DNA of 18,593 nt from Paracoccaceae bacterium (GTDB lineage: Bacteria > Pseudomonadota > Alphaproteobacteria > Rhodobacterales > Rhodobacteraceae), in assembly GCA_007131945.1 (NCBI GenBank), contig SLPP01000365.1, positions 1 through 18,593 of the forward strand. The letters are read 5' to 3'. Of the stretch, positions 6,938-14,817 are shown piece after piece. Numbering within the stretch: the first letter of the stretch is position 1; each line of letters begins with the position of its first letter. A model generated the notes under the pieces. It made no database searches, was not told the origin of the DNA, and saw only the letters and a list, made by a program, of their open reading frames with translations. The position numbers were made by a program, and so were the translations under genes.

Positions 6938-7840
6938 CTACTCCAGATTCTGGACCTGCTCGCGCATCTGGTCGATCACCGTCTTGAGGTCAAGCCCGAG
7001 ACGGGTCAGCGGCGCGTGCTGCGACTTCGAGCACAGCGTGTTCGCCTCACGGTTGAATTCCTGCATTAGGAAATCGAGCTTGCGTCCGATCGGCGCGTCG
7101 CTCGTCAGATGCGCCCGCGCCGCGGCGCAATGCGCCGCCAGCCGGTCGAGTTCTTCCGTCAGGTCGCCGCGGACTGCGATCAGTGCCAGTTCCTGTTCCA
7201 GTCGGCCGGGATCGATATTGGGCGCGGCCTCGCCCAGACGGTCGAGCGCGGCGCGCAACGCCTCGGCCTGATCGCCGCGCCGGCTCTCGGCCAGCGCGCG
7301 GGCTTCGCGCGTCAGCGCCTCGATCTGAGCAATCTGCCCCTCAAGTACCGTGCGCAACGCTGATCCCTCCTGCGCGCGGGCGGCGTCGAAGGCGACAAGC
7401 AGCGGGTCGAGACGGTCAAGGAGCGCGGTGACAAGTGGCGCGGGATCGGCATTCTCCGGCGCGCCGTTCAGCACGCCGCGCAGCCCCAGAAGGTCGGCCG
7501 CGGTCATCGGCGCGAGGTGGAGGCCCCGCTCGGCCGCCCGCGCCTCGGCCATCGCGACGAGATCGAGCGCGGCATCGAGCGCCGCCGCATCCATCCGCAA
7601 CCCCGCCTCCCGGTCACTTCGCGCGAGCCGCAAAGACAGCGTGACGCTGCCGCGCGAGATCGCGGCGGAAAGGCGCCGACGCAGCGCGGCCTCCAGCCCG
7701 TCCAATCCGTCCGGCAGGCGCAGGCGCAGGTCGAGGCCACGGCCATTGACCGCGCGCAAGTCCCACTGAAACGAGTAATTATCTGATTTAATTGATAATT
7801 CCCCGCTCTCCGTGGCGAAGCCAGTCATGCTCTTAACCAT
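6938..7840 (-). CDS. yicC: YicC family endoribonuclease-like protein
   Basis: A 300-residue protein from the ATG at 7840, which gives the family N-terminus MVKSMTGFA. A possible upstream TTG start at 7861 would add seven residues and is less likely. The end carries the DUF1732 hallmark 'GRKLDFLMQEFNREANTLCS' and 'LKTVIDQMREQVQNLE'. YicC proteins of Escherichia coli and relatives have been described as endoribonucleases linked to decay of a small RNA; activity here is by family. A G-rich sequence GGGGGGA lies about 12 bases before the ATG, a rather long spacing. Codons 20-31 are unusually AT-rich for this genome. The gene opens the yicC-gmk-carbonic anhydrase unit and is divergent from the PAS gene. 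Confidence 0.92.
   Translation of the reverse strand: MVKSMTGFATESGELSIKSDNYSFQWDLRAVNGRGLDLRLRLPDGLDGLEAALRRRLSAAISRGSVTLSLRLARSDREAGLRMDAAALDAALDLVAMAEARAAERGLHLAPMTAADLLGLRGVLNGAPENADPAPLVTALLDRLDPLLVAFDAARAQEGSALRTVLEGQIAQIEALTREARALAESRRGDQAEALRAALDRLGEAAPNIDPGRLEQELALIAVRGDLTEELDRLAAHCAAARAHLTSDAPIGRKLDFLMQEFNREANTLCSKSQHAPLTRLGLDLKTVIDQMREQVQNLE
7777..7800. repeat. AT-rich inverted repeat inside the 5' end of yicC
   Basis: The arms AATTATC (7777-7783) and GATAATT (7794-7800) are perfect complements around a ten-base AT-rich loop. They lie in the early codons of yicC, which here use TTA, TCA, ATT, AAA and AAT in a genome that otherwise avoids them. A low-structure start region or a regulatory hairpin are both possible. 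Confidence 0.5.
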
Positions 7841-7986
7841 TTGCGTAAAATGTCCCCCCAATTCGTCGCAACCCGGTTAGATTAAGACATCGGTAACGGA
7901 TGTGATTCAAAGGTAAACACCGGACCTGCACCGAATGCCAGCCGCTCCCGGCCCGGGGGCCGGAGGGCTCGGGGGTCCGCCAGGGC

Positions 7987-7990
7987 TGGA
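7987..7990 (+). promoter_or_regulatory. Ribosome binding site that sets the PAS gene start
   Basis: GGAG stands seven bases before the ATG at 7998. It decides between that start and an upstream in-frame start at 7935, whose extra residues are Gly/Pro-rich and unlike the family. Confidence 0.7.
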
Positions 7991-7997
7991 GCTTTCC

Positions 7998-8651
7998 ATG
8001 ACCGACGTCCCGTCGAACGTCGCTTCGCTTGTCCAGGAGCAGGCCGCGCGCATTCTGCGCCTGCCTTTCGCGCTGCGGGCGCCCATTCTGGACTATCCCT
8101 CGGTCAGCCGGGTGCAGGCCTACTGGGAGCGGCTGCGTGCCGGACGCAGCATGCCCGCTCGGACCGAGATCGACCCGCGCGAGATCAGCACGTCCCTCGA
8201 ATACACCTTCGTCGCCGAGACCGTGGCACCGGGCGTTGCCCGGCTGCGCGTCGCGGGAGCGCATCTGAACGACCTCCTCGGCATGGAGGCGCGGGGGATG
8301 CCGCTCAGTGTCTACATGACCGGCGAATCGCGCAACGAGCTTGCGAATGCGATCCGGCAGGTCACACAGGGGGCGCGGGCGCAGCTGCCGCTACGCTCGG
8401 ATGCCGGGATCGGCAAGCCGGCGCTCGACGGGCTGCTGGTGTTGATGCCGCTGCGCGATCGCGCCGGGCAGCCGACGCGGATCCTCGGCGTGCTCGAGAC
8501 TCATGGCCAGATCGGCAGACTGCCGCGCCGCTTCCGACTGGCCGGGCCGGTGACCCGACTCGTCGATACGCCTGTCGAGGGCGCGCCGGCACAACCACCG
8601 CGGAATCAGGGGCGGCCGGTCCTGACGGTCATCGAAGGGGGGCGCGCCTGA
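7998..8651 (+). CDS. PAS_5-type PAS domain protein
   Basis: A 217-residue protein from the ATG at 7998. The N-terminal half shows the pattern of the alphaproteobacterial PAS_5 family: 'VQAYWERLRAGRSMPARTEIDPREI' followed by 'LEYTFVAETVAPGVARLRVAGAHLNDLLGMEARG'. There is no output domain (no kinase, GGDEF or DNA-binding domain), no signal peptide and no membrane segment, so it is likely a cytoplasmic sensor or adaptor that works through a partner. The C-terminus 'GRPVLTVIEGGRA' is a short tail of the kind often seen in this family. It stands alone, divergent from yicC and convergent with the TonB receptor gene. Ligand and partner are unknown. The 157-base gap to yicC should hold both promoters; I cannot name them. 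Confidence 0.85.
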   Translation: MTDVPSNVASLVQEQAARILRLPFALRAPILDYPSVSRVQAYWERLRAGRSMPARTEIDPREISTSLEYTFVAETVAPGVARLRVAGAHLNDLLGMEARGMPLSVYMTGESRNELANAIRQVTQGARAQLPLRSDAGIGKPALDGLLVLMPLRDRAGQPTRILGVLETHGQIGRLPRRFRLAGPVTRLVDTPVEGAPAQPPRNQGRPVLTVIEGGRA

Positions 8652-8754
8652 ACGTCGCCGGCGCCGCGTTCGCCCGTTTTCCGCTTCAGAAGCTTCCGAG
8701 GTAACGCTTTGAACGAGGTCGCGGCGATCTTGCGATGTCGCGCATCGAGCACCC

Positions 8755-8782
8755 GAAAACCCGCGAGATTCGTAGGGTTTTC
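8755..8782. terminator. Bidirectional terminator-like hairpin after the PAS gene
   Basis: GAAAACCC (8755-8762) and GGGTTTTC (8775-8782) form an eight-base-pair stem with a 12-base loop. The A run before the CCC and the T run after the GGG mean the structure resembles a weak intrinsic terminator in both directions, as expected between the convergent PAS and TonB-receptor genes. The GC part of the stem is short, so efficiency is uncertain. Confidence 0.5.
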
Positions 8783-8815
8783 CAGAACGAAACTTTCGGT
8801 GCAGATCCCGACGCG

Positions 8816-8847
8816 ACGTGACCCGGAGGTTTGTCGCGGCGTCACGT
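8816..8847 (-). terminator. Hairpin directly after the TonB-receptor stop
   Basis: On the minus strand, eight bases after the receptor stop codon, ACGTGAC (8841-8847) pairs with GTCACGT (8816-8822). With a one-base bulge the stem continues through CCG/CGG, giving about ten pairs and an 11-base loop. No T tract follows, so it may be a 3' stabilising structure or a factor-dependent end, with the hairpin at 8755-8782 acting further down. Confidence 0.4.
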
Positions 8848-8855
8848 AGCAGGCG

Positions 8856-10934
8856 TCAGAACCGGCTGCGCAGGGTGATCGCGACATTGCGCTCGGCGCC
8901 GGGAATTTCGCCCATCGGCCAGTAGCGGCGGTTCGACAGGTTGCCGAGCGCCACCTGTAGCTCGGCCTGCGGCGAGAGCTGGATCGAGCCGCGAAAGTTG
9001 AGTGTCGCCCAGCCGCGGCTGATCCCGGGATGGGCGAGGTTGGCGTCGATCGCGCCGTCCGCCCCGCGCCGCGTGGCGCGGCTTTCGCCCTGGATGAACA
9101 GCTCGATGCTGATCGGCCGCGTTCCCCAGTCGAAATCGCGCCGTACCCCCAGCGTTCCGGCCAGACGCGGCACGCCGGTATCGGCGGTCTGAAACTCGTT
9201 CGCGAAGGTATAGCTGCGCCGGATCGCGGCGGCCGAGACGAAGGGTGTCCAGCCGTTCTGGAGACCGTGCTCGGCGTAGAGCTCCAGCCCCGTGGTGCGG
9301 GCGCGTTCGACATTGACGAACCGCCGGCAGGTGGTGGTCGCCGGGGTGCCTGGCGGGCAGGCCGCCGGTTCGCGGTCGATGAAGTCGCGCGCGCGGGTGT
9401 GGAAGAGCGTCAGGTCCAGCACCGTGCCGGCGGCGTCGTGGCGGGCGCCGAGCTCGACATTGAACGAGCGTTCGGGACGCAGGTCCGGATTGCCGATATT
9501 GAGCGCGCCGCCGCCGGGCGTGGCGGTGAAGAGCTGCTTGAGGTTGGGATAGTTGTAGCCCTGGCTGACGAGCGCCCGCAGCGCCCAGGCCTGGTTCGGT
9601 TGCCAGACAAGCCCCGCCGAGCCGAGCAGGCGCCGGTCGCGGTTGCGCGCGAGCGGGTTGACGTTCGACTCTTCCAGCGCCGCGCGCACCCAGTAGGCGC
9701 GCATGCCCAGATTGGCGGTCAGTCCCTCGCCGAGCGGGGCCTCGTGGTTGACGAAGATCGAGGTCGTGCGGATGCGCGCCTCATCCAGCCGCACCGTAGG
9801 CGGCGGGGGCGGGCCGAAGGGCGGGATCAGCGCCGAGCGCGCGTCGGCATCGAGGAAATCGTCCTCGTACTGGAAGCCCAGCGCCGTCCGATGACCGTCG
9901 ATGAGCGCCAGGTCGGCATGGACGTTCAGGCCCCAGGTCAGCTGCGAGTCGCTGTTGCGCCCCTCCAGGATGGCAATGTTGGGCGGCGGCCCGAACGGGA
10001 TCGGGATGGTATTGACGAAGAGCCGGTCGATCGTCTGCCGGTAGAGCGTTGCACTAAGCCGCGGCATCCAGTCGGTCAGCGCCTCGCCCTCGTAGAAGAG
10101 CGCGATTCGCCTCAGGTCGCGCTCGGGGAATTCGAAGCGCACGGCCGGATCGGTCAGGTACTGGTTGGCCGAGGTGTCATGCGCGGTGCCCTGCAGGCTA
10201 AGGTAGTGGTTCTCGAACCGTCGGCCGAGATGGACCTGCAGGCTTCGGTCCTGCAGGTCCGAGGGTCGGAGCCGCCCGATGCCCGCGGCGCGCTGATCTC
10301 CCAGTTCCGCCCGCCCGGCGGTCAGCCGCCAGTCCCAGTCCCCCGCCCGCCCGGCCAGCGAGCCCGACAGCCGCCAGCCGCGGGTTGCCGAGAAATACGA
10401 GGCCGCCAGCGTGCCCTCGAAGCGCGCGCGTGCCTCGCGTCGGGTGATGATGTTGACAACGCCACCGATTGCACGCGAGCCCGAGACCACCGAGGAGGCG
10501 CCGCGCACTACCTCGATCCGTTCGATCGTCGCGGGATCGATCACCAGCGGTGTGCCATAGGGCGTGTGGTCGGTCACCGCCATCCCGTCGATCAGGACCT
10601 GCACGCGCTGCGGTTCCTCGCCGCGAATCCGGATTCGGGCGATGCCCTGCTCGTCGATCCGCACACCCGGCACGGTGCGCAGAAGATCGGCGGCGCGCAC
10701 CGGCGGGATGCGCTCGATCTGCGTCTCATTGATGACCGCAACCGAGGAGGGGTTCTCGAAGACCGCGGTCTCGAGCCCGGTGCCAAGGAGGATGATTCGT
10801 CCCAGAAGCGGCGGCTCCGCCCCGGGCGCCTGCGCGACGGCCGGGGAAAGTGCCGCACCGAGCATGGTCGCGGTCGCCAAGGCGAGGGATGCAAGGCATC
10901 CTGCAGGCCGCGCGATCGGGTATCTCGATGTCAT
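8856..10934 (-). CDS. TonB-dependent outer-membrane receptor
   Basis: A 692-residue receptor, usual length for the CirA/BtuB/FepA size class. Signal peptide: residues 1-36, with cleavage likely after AVAQA. The plug domain covers about 55-165, with 'PPVRAADLLRTVPGVRIDEQG', 'VQVLIDGMAV', 'IERIEVVRGASSVVSGSRAIGGVVNIITR'. The 22-strand barrel follows and includes NPDLRPERSFNVELG (from residue 482) and ends in a terminal Phe (TLRSRF), the sorting signal for the outer membrane. Two extracellular loops are rich in proline (about 311-319 and 371-379), and Cys526 and Cys536 may form a loop disulfide. The FRAP motif of haem receptors is not seen; the substrate is unknown. An iron chelate or cobalamin is the usual range. 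No TonB, ExbBD or ABC genes are nearby. The start is fixed by a GGGAGGA site. Confidence 0.92.
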   Translation of the reverse strand: MTSRYPIARPAGCLASLALATATMLGAALSPAVAQAPGAEPPLLGRIILLGTGLETAVFENPSSVAVINETQIERIPPVRAADLLRTVPGVRIDEQGIARIRIRGEEPQRVQVLIDGMAVTDHTPYGTPLVIDPATIERIEVVRGASSVVSGSRAIGGVVNIITRREARARFEGTLAASYFSATRGWRLSGSLAGRAGDWDWRLTAGRAELGDQRAAGIGRLRPSDLQDRSLQVHLGRRFENHYLSLQGTAHDTSANQYLTDPAVRFEFPERDLRRIALFYEGEALTDWMPRLSATLYRQTIDRLFVNTIPIPFGPPPNIAILEGRNSDSQLTWGLNVHADLALIDGHRTALGFQYEDDFLDADARSALIPPFGPPPPPTVRLDEARIRTTSIFVNHEAPLGEGLTANLGMRAYWVRAALEESNVNPLARNRDRRLLGSAGLVWQPNQAWALRALVSQGYNYPNLKQLFTATPGGGALNIGNPDLRPERSFNVELGARHDAAGTVLDLTLFHTRARDFIDREPAACPPGTPATTTCRRFVNVERARTTGLELYAEHGLQNGWTPFVSAAAIRRSYTFANEFQTADTGVPRLAGTLGVRRDFDWGTRPISIELFIQGESRATRRGADGAIDANLAHPGISRGWATLNFRGSIQLSPQAELQVALGNLSNRRYWPMGEIPGAERNVAITLRSRF

Positions 10935-10940
10935 CCTCTG

Positions 10941-10947
10941 TCCTCCC
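10941..10947 (-). promoter_or_regulatory. Ribosome binding site of the TonB-receptor gene
   Basis: On the minus strand GGGAGGA stands six bases before the ATG at 10934. It excludes the open frame that extends upstream to 11132, which would add 66 residues in front of a normal signal peptide. Confidence 0.85.
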
Positions 10948-10988
10948 GGTCCGATGGATGCGCTATCGCGTCGTTCCGTTCCTAACGC

Positions 10989-11033
10989 ATGCGACGGCGC
11001 ACGAACTTGACCATGATCAAGGCGCCGTCGCAT
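10989..11033. repeat. 12-bp perfect inverted repeat enclosing a 16-bp dyad
   Basis: ATGCGACGGCGC (10989-11000) is the exact complement of GCGCCGTCGCAT (11022-11033). The 21-base loop holds a second dyad, CTTGACCATGATCAAG (11006-11021), so the two symmetries are nested with centres about two bases apart. Twelve perfect GC-rich pairs would form a very stable hairpin in RNA, or a cruciform in DNA. It lies 55 bases upstream of the receptor start codon. Confidence 0.85.
11007..11020 (-). promoter_or_regulatory. FNR/FnrL-type binding site upstream of the TonB receptor
   Basis: TTGACCATGATCAA matches the FNR-family consensus TTGAT-N4-ATCAA at nine of ten defined positions; TTGAC is a common half-site in Rhodobacter FnrL targets. 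FNR proteins lose DNA binding when oxygen destroys their iron-sulfur cluster. On the minus strand a hexamer TAGGAA (10984-10979) starts 22 bases after the site, the spacing of a class II activated promoter, though only three of its six bases match the -10 consensus. The site would then be centred near -41.5. The related regulators DNR/NNR or CRP-like proteins could read the same sequence. Confidence 0.6.
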
Positions 11034-11255
11034 CCGCCTGCGGCATAGGCGCGCGTTCGCCGTCTCGCGCCTGGCGCGAGGCTTCGTCGGCCGGAACTGC
11101 AAGCCGCTTGCTTTTGCGTCGTTTCGTGGCACACTCCGCGACCGTGACGACAGACTTTCGGCGACCGCCTTCCGGGGCAGCCCGCATTACTGAAAGACCT
11201 GGCTGCACGGCCCGCGGGCAATGACGCCCCGGGAGATCAAGGAAGAGGAACGCAC

Positions 11256-11462
11256 ATGCCCACCGGCACCGTGAAATGGTTCAACGCCACCAAGGGTTAC
11301 GGTTTCATCGCCCCGGACGGCGGCGGCAAGGATGTCTTCGTGCATATTTCAGCGGTCGAGCGCGCAGGTCTGACGGGGCTCGCCGACAACCAGAAGGTCA
11401 GCTTCGAACTGCAATCGGGCCGCGACGGCCGGGCTTCGGCGGCGGATCTGAAACTGCTCTGA
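11256..11462 (+). CDS. Cold-shock protein (CspA family)
   Basis: A 68-residue single cold-shock domain. RNP1 'KGYGFI' (residues 13-18) and RNP2 'VFVHIS' (27-32) are intact, after the standard start 'TGTVKWFNATKGYGFI'. Such proteins bind single-stranded RNA and DNA in the cytoplasm and melt RNA structure; some are cold-induced, others growth-phase or constitutive, and sequence alone cannot tell. The purine-rich AGGAAGAGGAA close before the ATG is a strong ribosome binding site. The 3' end meets the arsC-like gene tail to tail with only six bases between the stop codons, so any terminator must overlap coding sequence. Confidence 0.95.
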   Translation: MPTGTVKWFNATKGYGFIAPDGGGKDVFVHISAVERAGLTGLADNQKVSFELQSGRDGRASAADLKLL

Positions 11463-11468
11463 GACGCT

Positions 11469-11789
11469 TTACGCGAGGCCGAGCGCAGCCCGCGTGGCCG
11501 GCGTCCAGCCGAGATGCAGCGCTCCAGCCGCGCGGATCACGGGGCGCTTCATCAGCGTCGGATGCGCCGCAAGCAGCGCCGCCGGAGCGGCGGCGCGTTC
11601 GGCCTCGTCGAGCCCGCGCCAGGTGGTCGAGGCGCGATTGACGAGCCTTCCGCCGAAGGTGGCGAGGAATTCCGCGATCTCGTCCGGTGCAAGCGGCTCG
11701 GCGCGGATGTCTCGGAAGGCAGCATCGGGCAGGGCCCGGATCGCTTTTCGGCAGCTGTCGCAGCCTTTCAGCCCGAAGATCGTGGTCAT
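11469..11789 (-). CDS. ArsC/Spx-family reductase-like protein (YffB type)
   Basis: A 106-residue thioredoxin-fold protein. It begins 'TTIFGLKGCDSCRKAIRAL', with a CxxC (Cys10, Cys13) at the family active-site position, and continues 'GGRLVNRASTTWRGLDEAER' and 'HPTLMKRPVIR', which are typical of the ArsC-like YffB/Spx group. Some family members are glutaredoxin-linked arsenate reductases and others are RNA-polymerase regulators; here the reaction is unknown. The ATG overlaps the cueR stop in ATGA, with AAGGA four bases upstream, so it is coupled to cueR and probably made with the copper operon. A role in thiol or copper stress is a guess from context. Confidence 0.88.
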   Translation of the reverse strand: MTTIFGLKGCDSCRKAIRALPDAAFRDIRAEPLAPDEIAEFLATFGGRLVNRASTTWRGLDEAERAAAPAALLAAHPTLMKRPVIRAAGALHLGWTPATRAALGLA

Positions 11790-12205
11790 CGCATCCTTCC
11801 CTTCGTGCGTCCCTGGGCCGCGCCGGCGGCCAGATCTGCGAGGATCGGACAGTCCGGCCGGTGATCGCCGGCGCAGGCCTCGATCAGATCCGCAAGCGTC
11901 ACGCGCAGCGACTGCAACTCGCCGATCTTCGCGTCGATCCGCGCCAGGTGCCCCTGCGCCAGCCGCTTTACGTCCTCGCTGGCGCGCGTCTCGTCCTCGT
12001 AAAGTCCGAGCAGCGCGCGGCATTCTTCGACAGAGAAGCCGAGCGCGCGGGCGCGGGCGAGGAAGGCAAGCTTGTGCACGTCGCGCGGCGCGAAGGCGCG
12101 ATAGCCGTTGGCGTCGCGGCGCGGGCGGATCAGGCCGATCTCCTCGTAATAGCGGATGGTCTTGGCCGGCAGGCCCGAGGCGTCGGCGGCTTCGCCGATA
12201 TTCAT
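11786..12205 (-). CDS. cueR: Cu(I)-responsive MerR-family regulator CueR
   Basis: A 139-residue MerR protein. The winged helix-turn-helix is seen in 'MNIGEAADASGLPAKTIRYYEEIGLIRPRRDANGYR', followed by the dimer helix. The metal-binding loop is 'CAGDHRPDCP', with Cys111 and Cys119 spaced as in Escherichia coli CueR (C-x7-C), and Ser76 matches the position where Cu(I), Ag(I) and Au(I) sensors carry Ser and divalent sensors carry Cys. It should activate the copA promoter at 14751-14781 by twisting its 19-base spacer. The gene starts 10 bases after the copA stop, with a GGAGGGA site that overlaps that stop, so it would be auto-induced with copA. Confidence 0.93.
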   Translation of the reverse strand: MNIGEAADASGLPAKTIRYYEEIGLIRPRRDANGYRAFAPRDVHKLAFLARARALGFSVEECRALLGLYEDETRASEDVKRLAQGHLARIDAKIGELQSLRVTLADLIEACAGDHRPDCPILADLAAGAAQGRTKGRMR

Positions 12206-12215
12206 CCTGTCCCTC

Positions 12216-14723
<2,508 letters not shown>

Positions 14724-14750
14724 GGCGGGCTCCTTGCGGTCTGCCCAGCC

Positions 14751-14781
14751 TATATGATCCTTCCAGTAGATGGAAGGTCAA
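14751..14781 (-). promoter_or_regulatory. CueR-controlled copA promoter
   Basis: On the minus strand TTGACC (14781-14776) is the -35 box and CATATA (14756-14751) the likely -10, with a 19-base spacer as in MerR-type promoters. In the spacer CCTTCCA (14759-14765) and TGGAAGG (14771-14777) form a perfect seven-base dyad around five bases, and the outer sequence ACCTTCC...GGAAGG is that of known CueR operators. The whole promoter lies in the 76-base gap between the formate dehydrogenase stop and copA. The -10 match is poor, as usual for promoters that need MerR-type distortion. Confidence 0.88.
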
Positions 14782-14790
14782 GCCTGCCGC

Positions 14791-14817
14791 GCGATCGATC
14801 TATTCCGCCGCGATCGC
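14791..14817. repeat. Inverted repeat over the formate dehydrogenase alpha stop codon
   Basis: GCGATCG (14791-14797) and CGATCGC (14811-14817) form a perfect seven-base-pair stem with a 13-base loop that contains the stop codon. No T tract follows on the minus strand. It may help end the formate dehydrogenase transcript before the copA promoter, which starts about ten bases downstream, but this is inference. Confidence 0.35.

Larger units (their letters stand above)
10935..11255. other. 321-base divergent intergenic region, TonB receptor / cold-shock gene
   Basis: This is the longest gap without a confident gene. It holds the receptor ribosome binding site (10941-10947), the nested inverted repeat with an FNR-type box (10989-11033), a ten-base palindrome GCCCGCGGGC (11210-11219), and the cold-shock ribosome binding site AGGAAGAGGAA just before 11256. 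No sigma70 promoter for the cold-shock gene could be named with confidence. Small basic open frames on the minus strand (up to 79 residues) have no ribosome binding site and no recognisable family. Confidence 0.7.

Noticed and set aside
7833..7840. TTAACCAT, a CtrA half-site-like sequence
   Set aside because: It is the start of yicC itself (ATG GTT AA on the minus strand) and has no second half-site at the proper spacing.
9030..10985. 651-residue open frame opposite the TonB receptor
   Set aside because: Antisense shadow; the minus frame shows signal peptide, plug, barrel and terminal Phe.
10935..11132. 66-residue N-terminal extension of the TonB receptor
   Set aside because: The ATG at 10934 has an ideal ribosome binding site and is followed directly by a signal peptide; an extension would bury it.
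11210..11219. GCCCGCGGGC palindrome before the cold-shock gene
   Set aside because: Short GC palindromes are frequent in this base composition; no extra structure or position supports a function.
10982..11221. Small basic open frames (63 and 79 residues) on the minus strand in the receptor/cold-shock gap
   Set aside because: No ribosome binding site and no family resemblance; they read through the inverted repeat and FNR-type box.
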